Below are positions 1 through 9,723 of a stretch of DNA of 64,000 nucleotides, one piece after another. The stretch is from assembly GCA_963788115.1 (NCBI GenBank), contig CAWBFD010000004.1:2046001-2110000 (forward strand). The letters are read 5' to 3'. The translations under genes and the position numbers were made by a program. The notes under the pieces were generated by a model, which saw only the letters and a program-made list of their open reading frames with translations, was not told the origin of the DNA and did not search any database. This stretch comes from CAWBFD01 sp963788115. GTDB taxonomy: Bacteria; Actinomycetota; Thermoleophilia; Solirubrobacterales; 70-9. Positions within the stretch are counted from its first letter, which is position 1. Every line of letters begins with the position of its first letter.

Positions 1-669
1 GGGCCTGCGGGTCGGCATCGTCGTCGGAGATGATCGACGTCGACGGCATCGAGCCCGAGGTGCGGGCTGCGGTCGAGCGCGCCGGCGGCCGCGCTCGAAG
101 CGGGCGGCGCGTCACGGTCGGTCGGGTCTCGGTCCCGTCGAGCCGGTACGGGTTGTCGGCCTATTACCTGATCGCCCCGGCGGAAGCGTCGTCGAACCTC
201 GCGCGTTACGACGGCGTCCGCTACGGCCTACGCGTCGACGGCGACGACATCGTCGCCGATGAACTCGGCCACGCGTGACGCAGGGTTCGGCGCGGAGGTG
301 AAGCGGCGGATCATGCTCGGCACGTACGCGCTCTCGGCCGGCTACTACGACGCGTACTACGGGCAGGCCCAACGGGTGCGCACCCTGATCATCCGCGATT
401 TCGCACGTGCCTACGAAGACTTCGACGTGCTGCTCGCACCGACCTCACCCACGGTCGCGTTCGAACTCGGTGCCAAGACCGCCGACCCGCTCGCGATGTA
501 CCTGAACGACGTGTGCACGATCCCGACCAACCTGGCCGGGCACCCCGGGATCTCGGTGCCGTTCGGTACTGGCGACGGAGGCTTGCCGGTCGGCGTGCAA
601 GTGCTCGCCGACGCGCTCGGCGAGCCGACGATGTTCCGGGTGGCACGCGCGATCGAGGCGGCCGCCTGA
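1..669 (+). CDS. gatA: Asp/Glu-tRNA amidotransferase subunit A, C-terminal part
   Basis: This is the C-terminal third of the amidase subunit of GatCAB, which releases ammonia from glutamine so that mischarged Glu-tRNA(Gln) or Asp-tRNA(Asn) can be amidated. The conserved amidase-signature segments SSNLARYDGVRYG and GFGAEVKRRIMLGTYALSAG are visible, followed by the family's typical end (LPVGVQVLADALGEP). The catalytic Ser-cisSer-Lys region lies upstream of the window. The frame changes near position 25 and again near 265-280; these are single-base shifts inside conserved sequence, so I read them as sequence errors. gatB lies about 1 kb downstream on the same strand, separated from gatA by a hydrolase gene on the other strand, which is an unusual interruption of a gatAB pair. 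Identification is firm; the exact residues at the junctions are not. Confidence 0.9.
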
Positions 670-712
670 GTGGCTGCGCCGATCGGCGCAGCAATCGAGG
701 TTGCTTGCCCGC

Positions 713-747
713 TCTCGGCGCCTCCGGCGCCAGGCCGCTCGGGCCCC
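713..747. repeat. GC-rich intergenic repeat, copy 1
   Basis: This stretch carries a self-complementary GGCGCC-TCC-GGCGCC block followed by GGCCGCTCGGGCCCC. A closely similar block is found at 5154-5191, and parts of it at 26237-26252 and 32904-32936. Here it lies between the convergent ends of gatA and the hydrolase gene, so it could act as a terminator for the hydrolase on the minus strand. Confidence 0.45.
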
Positions 748-788
748 GGCTCGGGCAGCGCACGATACGTGCGCCGCTGATCCTCGCC

Positions 789-1718
789 TCAGGCGCGGCA
801 GAACGCAGCCGTGATCTTGTTGAAGGTCTCGGCGGACTTCCCACTGCAGGAAGTGCCCGGCATTGGGCACGAACAGCGGTCCAGTGCAGTCGATGCACGC
901 GGCCGCCATCTTCCACGGGAACGACGACAGCACCACGTGGTCTTCGGGGCCGTACAGCACGAGTGACGGGATAGGTGTGCGTTCGAAGAGCTTGGGCACG
1001 TCCTCCATCGCGCGCTTGCCCGCGCTCTGCTCGTACACGCCCCAGCTCGCGCGGAGCTTGTCGGCATCGCGCGTACGGCTCGCTGTGGAACGCGACCTCC
1101 TCGGCCGTGAACGCGTTCGGTGTGCCCCAGAGCCGGTGGCCGTACATCGGCGCGACCCACCGCTGCCGCCGCTCGGGCGTGTCGAGCTCGGCGAGCAAGC
1201 ACCTCGGGCTCGGTGGCCTGCCGGATGAAGTAGTCGGCGGTCGGCGCGGCGCTCGCGTACGTCGTCGGGCGGGAGACCCGCGGCTTCGTAGATCGTCGTT
1301 GAGCGGCGGCGGCACGGTGTTGAAGAACACCTGCTTGCGTCACGAAGCCGGGATAGCGCAAGCCGATGTCGAACAGACGACGCCGCCGACGTCGCCGCCC
1401 GCGACGGCGCACTGTTCGTGGCCGAGCACGTCGTGGACGAGCGTGTAGCAGTCGATCGAGAACGCGGCGATGTCGTAGAAGTTGTCGGGCGCGAGGCTGG
1501 AGTCGCCGTGGCCCGCGGAAGTCGGGCGCGATCACGTCGAAGCCGGCTGCGGCGAGCGGCCCGATGTTGCGCCACCAGATGCGCTTCGTTTCGGGGTAGC
1601 CGTGGAGGAGCAGCAGCGGGATCCCGCCGTGGCCTTCGCGCACGTACGCGATCGTGACGCCGTTGCGGACTTCCACGCGGTGCGTTTCGTGGAGTGCGGG
1701 ATCGGGTGCGCTGCTCAT
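789..1718 (-). CDS. alpha/beta hydrolase, epoxide hydrolase-like (frameshifted)
   Basis: An alpha/beta-fold hydrolase of about 310 residues. The N-terminus reads MSSAPDPALHETHRVEVRNG, then LLLLHGYPETKRIWWRN (oxyanion HGYPE-type motif of epoxide hydrolases and haloalkane dehalogenases) and FDVIAPDFRG. Near the end, IPSLVLYGPEDHVV supplies the region of the acidic residue and FVPNAGHFLQWE the catalytic His. The nucleophile elbow cannot be read cleanly because the frame shifts several times between about 1150 and 1500; the halves match one protein, so errors are more likely than decay. The start ATG is separated by only 20 bases from the gatB start on the other strand. Substrate is unknown. The gene sits between gatA and gatB in antisense orientation. 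Confidence 0.75.
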   Translation of the reverse strand: MSSAPDPALHETHRVEVRNGVTIAYVREGHGGIPLLLLHGYPETKRIWWRNIGPLAAAGFDVIAPDFRGPRRLQPRARQLLRHRRVLDRLLHARPRRARPRTVRRRGRRRRRRRLFDIGLRYPGFVTQAGVLQHRAAAAQRRSTKPRVSRPTTYASAAPTADYFIRQATEPEVLARRARHARAAAAVGRADVRPPALGHTERVHGRGGRVPQRAVRAMPTSSARAGACTSRARASARWRTCPSSSNAHLSRHSCCTAPKTTWCCRRSRGRWRPRASTALDRCSCPMPGTSCSGKSAETFNKITAAFCRA

Positions 1719-1725
1719 GGTTGCG

Positions 1726-1731
1726 TAGTCT
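1726..1731 (+). promoter_or_regulatory. -10 box for gatB (leaderless start)
   Basis: TAGTCT matches TANNNT and lies exactly seven bases before the GTG of gatB. This spacing would put the transcript start at the start codon. No clear -35 box is seen. Inference from position; no expression data. Confidence 0.5.
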
Positions 1732-1738
1732 GGCAGCC

Positions 1739-3212
1739 GTGAGCGAGCCTGACGTGAGCGATTGGGAGACGGTCGTCGGCCTCGAGGTCCACTGCGAGCT
1801 GTCGACGGCGAGCAAGTTGTTCTGCGGTTGTGCCGAACGAGTTCGGCGGTGAGCCGAACACGCAACGTGTGCCCGGTGTGCCTCGGGCTGCCCGGCTCGC
1901 TGCCCGTTCTGAACGAGAAGGCCGTCGAGTACGCGCTGCGCGTCGCCGAGGCGCTGCACCTCGACGTACCCGAGCGCTCGATCTTCGCACGGAAGAACTA
2001 CTTCTATCCCGACATGCCGAAGGACTACCAGACCTCGCAGTACGACCAGCCGATCACGGTCGACGGCTGGCTCGAGGTCGACGGCGTGCGCGTCGGCATC
2101 ACCCGCGCCCACCTCGAAGAAGACACCGGCAAGACGCATGCACGTCGGTGGCGGCGGCCGCATCCACGACGCCGAGTACTCGTTCGTCGACTACAACCGC
2201 GCCGGCGTCCCGCTGCTGGAGATCGTCTCCGAGCCCGACATCCGTTCGTCGGAGCAGGCGAAGAGCTACGTCGAGGAGTTGCGGGCGACGCTGCTCGCGA
2301 TCGGTGTCTCCGACGTGAAGATGGAGGAGGGTTCGCTGCGGATCGACGCGAACGTGTCGGTACGCCCGGAGGGTTCGACCGAGTTCGGAACCCGCTGCGA
2401 GATCAAGAACCTCAACTCACTGCGTTCGCTCGTGCAAGGCGATCGAGCACGAAGCGCAGCGCCAGATCACCGCGCTCGAGCTTCGGCGACGCGATCGTGC
2501 AGGAGACACGCCACTGGGACGAAGCAGCGCGGCCGCACGATCTCGGGCCGTTCGAAGGAAGAGGCGCACGACTACCGCTACTTCCCCGAGCCCGATCTCG
2601 TGCCCGTCGCGCCCACCGACGAGATGCGCGCGCATGTGCGGGCCACGCTGCCCGAGCTGCCGGCGGCGACGCGGTCCCGCTTGGTCGACGACTGGGAGAT
2701 CAAGGAGACCGACGCGCGCGTGCTCGTCGACGTCGCCGGGCCTGGTGGAGTACGCCGAGACGTGCGATCGCGGCGTTGAAGTCGGGCACGCCGAGCGACG
2801 TCGTCAACTGGGTGCGTCAGGACGTGCTCGAAGTACATCAACGACTCGGGCCTGTCGCCCGCGGTGCTGACGCCCGAGATGCTCGCGGAGCTGGTCGGTC
2901 TCGTCGCCGACGGGAACGATCTCCCGCAACCAGGGCAAAGACGTGCTCGACGAATCGCTTCGCGAAGACAAGTGGCCACGCGACATCGTCGAAGCACGCG
3001 GCCTCGCGCAGGTGAGCGACGAAGGCGCCCTGGTCGCGGTGGTCGACGAGGTGCTCGCCGACAACGCTGCCGCGGTCGAGGAGTACCGCGCCGGCGACGA
3101 CAGGGCGCGCAAGAAGAAGCGCGGCTTCCTCATGGGCGAGTTGATCAAGGCGCTCCAAGGCAAGGGCAACATGCCGGTGCTCAACAAGCTCCTCGACGAC
3201 CGCCTCGCGTCA
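1739..3212 (+). CDS. gatB: Asp/Glu-tRNA amidotransferase subunit B (frameshifted)
   Basis: GatB is the tRNA-binding and kinase-like subunit that activates the glutamyl or aspartyl side chain on the tRNA and receives ammonia from GatA. The start GTG gives VSEPDVSDWETVVGLEVHCEL, the standard GatB N-terminus. CPVCLGLPGSLPVLN, RKNYFYPDMPKDYQTSQYD, AEYSFVDYNRAGVPLLEIVS and GSLRIDANVSVRP are all family signatures, and the C-terminal tail domain ends near NKLLDDRLAS. At least six one-base shifts are needed (for example near 1834, 1865, 2135, 2440, 2745 and 2930); where I can compare with the expected protein they are extra single C or G bases. The stop codon is not evident: the frame runs on into the next gene, so the end is approximate. 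A TANNNT box lies seven bases before the start, suggesting a leaderless mRNA. Confidence 0.9.
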
Positions 3213-3290
3213 GCGCTACGTTCAGCGCACTTCCCCCGACGCTTCCCCTTCGTTGCAGCGTTGCGTCGGATTCCGGGGGTAGTTCCTGCA

Positions 3291-4166
3291 ATGAACGTCG
3301 AAGCGTTCGCCGCGTCGCAATATGGCGTCGTCAGTCGCGCCCAAGCTGTCGCAAGGGGCATGTCAGAGTCGGCGATTGATCGCCGTCTCAAAGCCGGCCG
3401 CTGGGTCGTCGTCTTTCCTGGCGTCTATCGAGTCGTCGGCGCACCGGTGACTGCTCGGCAACGGTCATGGCAGCGGCGCTGTGGAGCGGCGGTGTCGTCT
3501 CGCACGACACCGCGGCTCGCCTGCTGCGCCTCGAAGCGTTCCGAAGCAGGGCTGCATCTCACCGTCGCGACGGGCGGCCACGCCATCGAGGATGTGCACG
3601 CGCACCGGACGACGTGTTGCCCGACATCGACAAGCGGTTTGTGGACGCATTCCGTGTACATCGGCGACTCGGACGTTGATCGATCTTGCTCCGCAGCTCG
3701 ACGACGAAGCGCTCGAAGCCGCGTTCGAGTCGGGCGGCGCATGGGACTCACGACGGTCACGTTGTTGGCGCGACGAGCGAATGAGCTGTGCGGTAAGGGA
3801 CGACCCGGGTCGGGGCGGGTGCGGCGGTTGCTCGCTGTCGCCGAGACGCGGGCAACGGAGTCTCGGCTGGAGGTGAAGTTCGCGCGGCTCTTGCGAGCGA
3901 GTGCACTCCCCAAGCCAGTGCGGCAGTACCCGGTTGGGGCCTACCGGCTCGACTTCGCGTGGCCGTGGCTCTGGGTCGCGGCCGAGTGCGACGGGTTCGA
4001 GCGCCACGGCACGCGCCTCGCCTGGAAACGCGACCGGGCGCGCATCGCCGCGATCGAGCACGACGGGCTGGCGCATCGTCCACTTCACGTGGGACGACAT
4101 CACCAGCGCGCCGACGCGCAGCGTCGAACGCGTCGCGCTCGCGCTATCCGCTGCCGCGTCGCGTAG
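3291..4166 (+). CDS. DUF559 protein with AbiEi-type N-terminal domain (frameshifted)
   Basis: The N-terminus (MNVEAFAASQYGVVSRAQAV, then SESAIDRRLKAGRWVVVFPGVYR) is the winged-helix domain found in AbiEi-family antitoxin-like proteins. The C-terminus has the DUF559 Vsr-like nuclease-fold signature: ESRLEVKFARLL, YRLDFAWP and VAAECDGFERHG, with the acidic residues in the expected order, then WRIVHFTWDDI. Such two-domain proteins are common as single copies in actinobacteria and their role is not known; I see no paired AbiEii toxin here. There are several frameshifts between 3470 and 3770 and one near 4065. The last frame could run to 4230, but the family normally ends just after the RVALAL segment and a stop is present at 4164-4166. 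It follows gatB directly, with no clear functional link. Confidence 0.7.
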   Translation: MNVEAFAASQYGVVSRAQAVARGMSESAIDRRLKAGRWVVVFPGVYRVVGAPVTARQRSWQRRCGAAVSSRTTPRLACCASKRSEAGLHLTVATGGHAIEDVHAHRTTCCPTSTSGLWTHSVYIGDSDVDRSCSAARRRSARSRVRVGRRMGLTTVTLLARRANELCGKGRPGSGRVRRLLAVAETRATESRLEVKFARLLRASALPKPVRQYPVGAYRLDFAWPWLWVAAECDGFERHGTRLAWKRDRARIAAIEHDGLAHRPLHVGRHHQRADAQRRTRRARAIRCRVA

Positions 4167-4181
4167 CACAGAGCCGCGACA

Positions 4182-5147
4182 TCAGCCTCGCGGCGTGTCC
4201 ACCGACACGCGCTGCACGATGTCGCCGTAGCGTTCCTTGATCACGCGGGGAATCTCGTTGGCCGGCGCGACCACGCAGAGCGCGTCGACCATCTCGTCGT
4301 GATCAGCGTCGCCATCGTTGCCCAGTCGCCTTGCTTCGACAGCCGGTTCAACTCGGGCTGCAGGTCGCCCCACCCGTGCGCGTCGAGGACCGGCCGGTAC
4401 GCGGGCGTGGAACCGTAGAACGCGAGCCGCGGTCGCATCGCGTCGAGCCCCTTCTCCAGCTGCTGCTCGTTCGTGTACGCGACCGTCATCACCGGGAACA
4501 TGATCTCGAAGTCGGCCCGGGCCCGACCTGCCGTTTCGAGCCCGCGGTCGAGCGCCGGGAGCGTCGTCTCGCGCATGAACTTCTCCGTCGAGAACGGGTG
4601 GATCATGAAGCCGTCGGCGACTTCGCCCGCGACCTCGGTCATGCGCGGACCGACGCCGGCCAAGAAGATGCGGGGCAAGCCGTATGGGCTCGGGCCGGGA
4701 CTGAACATCGGTGTCATCAACGTGTGGGTATAGAACTCGCCGCGAAAGTCGAGCTTCGTCCCCTCGTGCCACGAGGACCAGATCGCCCGAATCGCGAGGA
4801 CCATCTCGCGCATCCGGGCGGCGGGGTGTGACCACGGCATCGAGAACCGCTTTTCGATGTGCGGCTTGATCTGCGTCCCCAGCCCGAGGTTGAACCGGCC
4901 CTTCGAGGCGAGTTGCAGGTCGTAGGCCAGAGTCGCCAGCGTCATTGGCGTTCGCGCGAAACGCGATCGCGACCGCGGTCGTCAGCTCCAATCGCTCGCT
5001 GTGCTCCGCCGCGAGGAGCAACGGGAAGAACGGATCGTGTGGGCCTTCGAACGTGAACACGCCGTCGAAGCCCTGCGCTTCGAACTCGCGCACGGCAGCA
5101 GCCACGTCGGATAATGCGTTGACCGTCAGTGCGGCGTCGACTTTCAT
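4182..5147 (-). CDS. F420-dependent LLM-class oxidoreductase (TIGR03617-like)
   Basis: A TIM-barrel luciferase-like oxidoreductase of about 320 residues that probably uses reduced F420. The start MKVDAALTVNALSDVAAAVR, the segment FEAQGFDGVFTFEGPHDPFF, LASKGRFNLGLGTQIKPHIE and the strand GLPRIFLAGVGPRMTEVAGE are typical of the TIGR03617 subgroup of F420-dependent LLM enzymes. The gene is preceded by an AGGAGCGGA ribosome site that lies inside a GC-rich intergenic repeat (5154-5191). Two frameshifts, near 4960 and 4290, split the reading frame. It is convergent with the DUF559 gene. The substrate cannot be inferred; related enzymes act on diverse small molecules and detoxification has been proposed for some. 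Confidence 0.8.
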   Translation of the reverse strand: MKVDAALTVNALSDVAAAVREFEAQGFDGVFTFEGPHDPFFPLLLAAEHSERLELTTAVAIAFRANANDAGDSGLRPATRLEGPVQPRAGDADQAAHRKAVLDAVVTPRRPDARDGPRDSGDLVLVARGDEARLSRRVLYPHVDDTDVQSRPEPIRLAPHLLGRRRSAHDRGRGRSRRRLHDPPVLDGEVHARDDAPGARPRARNGRSGPGRLRDHVPGDDGRVHERAAAGEGARRDATAARVLRFHARVPAGPRRARVGRPAARVEPAVEARRLGNDGDADHDEMVDALCVVAPANEIPRVIKERYGDIVQRVSVDTPRG

Positions 5148-5153
5148 GGGTTC

Positions 5154-5191
5154 CGCTCCTGGCGCCTTCGGCGCCGGGCCGCTCGGGCCCC
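5154..5191 (-). repeat. GC-rich intergenic repeat with ribosome site, copy 2
   Basis: Read on the minus strand, it runs GGGGCCCGAGCGGCCC, GGCGCCGAAGGCGCC, AGGAGCGGA and ends a few bases before the ATG of the F420-type oxidoreductase. The central block forms a short stable hairpin. The same parts occur in the copies at 713-747, 26237-26252 and 32904-32936. Confidence 0.5.
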
Positions 5192-5245
5192 GTTCGCTAC
5201 GAGCCGGGATACCCGGCTCCCTTCACGCTCACTCAGGACCCTCCG

Positions 5246-5989
5246 ATGAGCGAGTACGACGCCCGCAACCTACGGCGAGCACGTCGCCGACGTCTACGAC
5301 GACTGGTACGGCGACCTCGAACCGCAGCTCGAAGCGCGTGTTCTCGCCGGAGCTCGCCGCCGGCGGTCGTGCGCTCGAGCTCGGGCATCGGCACCGGCCG
5401 GGTCGCGCTTCCGCTCGCCGCGCGTCGGCGTCGAAGTGCACGGCATCGACTCGTCGCCCGCGATGATCGAGCGACTGCGCGCCAAGCCCGGGGGCGACGC
5501 GATCACGACGACACTCGGCGACATGGCCGACGTCGCCGTCGACGGCGACCTTTCCCTTGATCTTCGTCGTGTTCAACACGTTCTTCATGCTGACGTCGCA
5601 AGCGGAACAGGTGCGATGCTTCCGCAACGTCGCCGCGCACCTCGAGCCGGGAGGAGGCCGCTTCGTCCTCCGTGCCTTCGTGCCCGACACGTCGCGGATC
5701 GACCGCGGCGAGTGACGTCAGCGTGCAGGAAGCCGGTGTCGACTCCGTGCGGCTCGACGCGTCGGTCTACGACGCCGACGCGCAGATGGTCAGGACCACC
5801 CAGGTGCGCATCACCGAGTCGGCAGGTGTGAAGTTCGTGCACGCGAGGTTGCGGTTCGCGGCGCCGCCCGAACTCGACCTCATGGCGCAGCTCGCCGGGC
5901 TCGAGCTCGAATCACGCTGGGGCTCGTTCGCCCGCGAGCCCTTCACCGCCGACAGCGGGTTCCACGTCTCGGTCTACCGGCGGCCCTGA
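5246..5989 (+). CDS. class I SAM-dependent methyltransferase (frameshifted)
   Basis: A small Rossmann-fold methyltransferase of about 247 residues. After MSEYDAR, the corrected frame reads TYGEHVADVYDDWYG, and motif I is ALELGIGTGRVALPLAARG, followed by the acidic end of strand 2 in EVHGIDSSPAMIERL. HLEPGGRFVLRAFVPD is the post-motif III segment. The C-terminal part (MAQLAGLELESRWGSFAREP) is typical of methyltransferases acting on small molecules. About five single-base shifts are present; the first is one extra A near 5269. The substrate is unknown. It lies divergent from the F420 oxidoreductase gene, and its 3' end overlaps the opposite-strand solute-binding protein gene. Confidence 0.78.
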
Positions 5990-7569
5990 ACTCCGCCGCC
6001 GGATCACCTCGACAACGACGGCCGCCAACGCCGCGAGCGCGAAGACGCCGATCGCGAGCGCGGCGAACGTGCTCGTCGGCAGACTCTCCGACGCGCGCGC
6101 GGGTGCCGGGACTGCATCGCGGTACTGCGCGACGCTCGGCCACATCGTGACGAGCCGGACCGCGTCCGGGCGGTTGCAGGAGTCCGACGACGTTGTCGGT
6201 GCGGAACGCTTGCACGTCGTCGGGGGCGAAGAGCACGACCTCCACCCCTTCGCTGGCGAGCTGGCGCACCATCTCGTGCGCGGCGGCCTGCTGCGTCGGC
6301 GGGTCACTCGCGGCCGAGAAGCGGGCGAACGCCTCCTCGTACTGCGCGTCGCAGAAGACGTCGCCGCCGGCACACGTGTACGCCGCGAGCGCGGCGGTCG
6401 GGTCGTCGGTCGGATCGCGTAACGCCACCGTGAGATCGGGCGCGTCGTCGTCGCGTTCGACGGTGACGCCGATTGCGTCGAGGTCGTCGATCACGGCCGC
6501 GGCGATCGTGTCGCCGACGTCGCCCTCCGGCGCGCCCAGCGTCAGCGTCGGAATCGCTTGCGCGTCATCGAGAAGCTCGCGAGCGGTCCCGGGTGCGTAG
6601 GCGAGGTCGAGGTCGTCGGCCGGCGGCACCCACGCGGCATCGCGAGCGACGATCGGGATCGTCTGCGCGCGCCCGGCACCGTGGACCGCCGACTGCACGA
6701 GCGCGTCCCGGTCGATCGCGCGTGCGATCGCCTGCCGGGCCATGGGCTCGTCGGCGCGGACCTGGAGAACCCACTGGTCGCCGTCGTTCGCGTGGACTGC
6801 GCGTCGCCCCGTCGATCGACCTCAGCTCCGGGTAGTCGGCCGCGGCGAAGCCTGCCGCGACGTCGACGTCGCCGTCGGCGAGCGCAGCCCGAAGCGCGGC
6901 CGCGTCCGCGTACGAGCGGAACACGATCTCGTCGAGCGCGGGCCGGCCCGGCCGATCGATGACCTGCAGTCGCACCTCGTCCTCCGACCGCTCGACGACG
7001 TGCCAGTCGCCGGAACCCACGAGACCCGTCGGCGTCTGCGTCGGTGCCGGTGTCGAACAGGTGCTGCGGCACGACGTGCAGCGCGAGCGCCGGGCAGTGC
7101 ACTCTCGCCCCGCGCGGTGATGGTGACCGTCTTTTCATCGACCGCGACGGCGTCGAGTCCGGCGAGCCAGCCGCCCGCGTACGGCCAGTCCTCGTCGCGT
7201 GCGCGGGTGAGGGAGTAACGACGTCGGCCGCGGTGACCGGTTGGCCGTCCGACCAGGTCGCGGCGCGCAGGCTGTACGTGTAGCCGCGTGCCGTCGGCCG
7301 TCGGTGTCCACGCTTCGGCAAGCCGGGAACGGCGCGAGTGTCGTCGAGGTCGTACGTCGTCAACGTCGGGTACTGGAGACGCCAGATCTCGGCTGCCGCG
7401 GACGTCGTTCCCTCGGTGAGGTCGATCGAACCGATCTCGCCGACGACGCCGATCGTGAGCCGCACCGGGTCGGCCGCGCGCGCGCCCGCCGGCACGGAGC
7501 ATCGCGGCAGCGAGCAGCGATCGCGGCCGCGACACGAGCGGCGCACGACACGGCGCTGGTCTTCGCCAC
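5912..7569 (-). CDS. ABC transporter solute-binding protein, family 5 (frameshifted)
   Basis: A periplasmic-type binding protein of the peptide/nickel family (SBP_bac_5), about 550 residues. The probable GTG start opens a short basic stretch and an Ala-rich signal-like segment, followed by ADPVRLTIGVVGEIGSIDLT. Family segments include WRLQYPTLTTYDLDD, SLRAATWSDGQPVTAADVV, PYAGGWLAGLDAVAVDEKTV and ARQAIARAIDRDALV. The C-terminus has a hydrophobic helix (FAALAIGVFALAALAAVVVE) followed by RRR, so the protein may be membrane-anchored, which is unusual for this family. At least five frameshifts occur. The start overlaps the end of the flavoprotein gene upstream, so the two are probably co-transcribed; no permease or ATPase genes are next to it. 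The end is uncertain because the last frame overlaps the methyltransferase gene. Confidence 0.72.
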
Positions 7570-9169
7570 GGCTCGCCGCCGCCGCCACGCGCGCGGTCGC
7601 GCACGATCTGGCGCGCGGCGTTCATGCCGGGAATGCCGGTGACCCCGCCGCCGCCGTGGGTCGCGCTGCTCGCCTGGTACAGCCCCGCGATCGGCGTGCG
7701 GAAGTCGGCGTAGCCCGGTACGCGGGCGCATGTGGAACAACTGACCCGGCGAGAGCTCGCCGTGGAAGATGTTGCCGCCGACGAGGCCGTACTCGTGCTC
7801 CATCTCGTACGGCCCGATCACCTGCCGGTGCAGGATCGAGTCGGTGAAGCCGGGCGCGACCGCTTCGACCCGGGCGACGACGCGATCGGCGTAGTCGTCG
7901 AGCTCGGCTGCGTCGGGCTTCGTCGCCCATTCGTGCGGTACCCACTGCGTGAACATCGACACGATGTGGTGCCCGGCCGGCGCGAGCGAGTCGTCGAACA
8001 CCGACGGGATGCAGATGTCGGCGAACGGGTTCGACGCGGCGCGGCCCGCGACCGCGTCCTGGAACGCGCCTTCGACGTCGTCGAGCGACTCCGCGAGCAC
8101 GATCGTGCCGCCGTGCACCTCGGGGTCGAAGCCCGGCTTGGCGCGAACTCCGGCAGCCGATCGACCGCGACATTCACCTTCACCGTGCCGCTGCGCGACT
8201 TCCACCGCTGGATCGCGGTCGACGAACTCGGACGGCAGCTGACCGCGGTCGATCTGTTCGAGGAACGTGATCTTCGGGTGCGTGGCCGCGACCACGACAT
8301 CCGCCGCGCAGCTCTTCACCCGAGTCGAGGACGACACCGCGGACGCGGCCGTTGCGCACGTCGATGCGCGCGACCTCGGCGTCGGTGCGGACCGTGGCCC
8401 CGAACGAGTCCGCGGCGCGGCGCAGCGCGGTGCTGACACCGCCCATGCCGCCGCGCGGGAAGCCCCAGTGTCCGAGCTCGCCGTCCCCCGACATCGCCGA
8501 TCTTGTGGTGGGCCATCACGTACGCCGTACCGGCCGAACGAGGCCCGGCCCACGTGCCGATCACCCCGCTGACCGACAACACGCCCTGCATCTGCGGCGA
8601 CTCGAACCACTCGTCGAGGAGGTCGGCGATGCTCGCGGTGAACAGCTGCGTGACGTCGCCGACGCCCCGCACGCCGAGCCCGCGGAGCTGCCAGGCGAGT
8701 TGCGCTTGCGTCGAGCAGGTCGCCGGGCCGCTGCGAGCCGAGGCGCGGCGGGATCGTCGGTGAGCAGCGGTCCGAGCACGTCGGCGAGCCGACGCGAGCC
8801 AGGCCTCCCAACGGTGGTAGCGCGTCGGCATCACGGGGCGAGAAGCTGCCCGATCGCTCTCGGGTGTGAGCTGCAGCGCGCCGCCGTCGACGCGTGCGGC
8901 GCGAAGTACCCGCGTTGCGGGAACACGTGGTAGCCGTGCCGTGCGAGCTCGAGCTCGCGCAGGATCGTGGGTGGCATCAGGCTCACGACGTACGAGAGCG
9001 ACGTCACGTTGTAGTGCGGACCCCACGGCTGCTCGGTGATCGCCGCGCCGCCGACCAGCGGCCGGCGTTCGAGCACGATGACGCGCGCGCCCTGCTTGGC
9101 GAGCAGTCCGGCGGCGACGAGCCCGTTGTGGCCACCGCCGACGACGACGACGTCGAACGGATCCGGCAT
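7566..9169 (-). CDS. phytoene dehydrogenase-like FAD oxidoreductase (frameshifted)
   Basis: A flavoprotein of the phytoene desaturase/CrtI-like superfamily, about 530 residues. The N-terminal dinucleotide-binding motif is VVVVGGGHNGLVAAGLLAKQ, followed by VIVLERRPLVGGAAITE. LSVSGVIGTWAGPRSAGTAY, GELGHWGFPRGGMGGVSTAL and the C-terminal FAD segment ending IPGMNAARQIV fit the non-carotenoid members that are widespread in actinobacteria. Around eight frameshifts interrupt it, including ones near 8310, 8160 and 7690. The exact stop is unclear but must lie near 7566, overlapping the start of the solute-binding protein gene. Substrate unknown; the presence of no other carotenoid gene argues against carotenoid synthesis. 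Confidence 0.78.
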
Positions 9170-9182
9170 GAGAGAACCGAAT

Positions 9183-9689
9183 CTAGGCGCGTCCGGCGGC
9201 CGCGACCCGACGGAGCATCGGCCGCCAGGTCGCGAGGTCGGGTACCTGCGCGTGCGGATCCTTGGCGCGCTCGTCGGCGCGCCGCAGCGCGAGGATCGCG
9301 GCGAGATCGGGGTCGGCCTCGAGGCGCGCGATCTCCGCGCGCGTCAGCGCGTCGCCCTGCGCCGCGAGCGTCTCCGTGCTGCGGCGGCTGAGCGTGGCGC
9401 GGTAGCCCGGGTCGGTCGTCACGAGGTAGCGCTTGGCGAGCAACGTGCGCGCCGACGAGCTTCGCGACACGTGCCCCGAGCAGCGGGGCCACGAGTGCGG
9501 CGCCGCGCCGGTCGTGGTCGCGATGGTCGTCGGGAGTGACCGCGTCGGCGATGTCGTGCACGAGACCCGCGACCGCGAGTTCGAGGTCGTCGGGATACTC
9601 GGAGCGCAAGCGCGCGCCACATTGCAAGCCGTGCGCGAGCACGTCGAGACTCGGGCTCGTCGGACGCGGTCGCGCCCGCGGGCGAGCAT
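9183..9689 (-). CDS. HD-domain protein, PhnZ/MIOX-like oxygenase family
   Basis: A short HD-domain protein. LAHGLQCGARLRSEYPDD, then AVAGLVHDIADAV holds the HD pair, and LLAKRYLVTTDPGYRATLS plus LEADPDLAAILALRRADERA are the conserved C-terminal blocks that I associate with the mixed-valent diiron oxygenases of the PhnZ type and with HD proteins linked to phosphonate or betaine breakdown. A phosphohydrolase role cannot be excluded. Two frameshifts lie near 9640 and 9460. The ATG at 9689 is the only standard start seen in the open frame, though the frame continues upstream to about 9720. The Gfo/Idh/MocA gene lies immediately upstream, in line with co-transcription. Confidence 0.6.
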   Translation of the reverse strand: MLARGRDRVRRARVSTCSRTACNVARACAPSIPTTSNSRSRVSCTTSPTRSLPTTIATTTGAAPHSWPRCSGHVSRSSSARTLLAKRYLVTTDPGYRATLSRRSTETLAAQGDALTRAEIARLEADPDLAAILALRRADERAKDPHAQVPDLATWRPMLRRVAAAGRA

Positions 9690-9723
9690 GACGCAGAGTT
9701 CGTCGACGTCGATGGCCGCGAAC

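Noticed and set aside
445..2163. A 572-codon open frame on the minus strand across the hydrolase and gatB start
   Set aside because: It strings together fragments of the hydrolase with out-of-frame sequence and antisense of gatB; Arg/Pro/Ser-rich composition typical of shadow frames in GC-rich DNA.
3291..4166. A complete AbiE toxin-antitoxin system
   Set aside because: Only the AbiEi-like N-terminal domain is seen, fused to DUF559; there is no AbiEii nucleotidyltransferase gene nearby.
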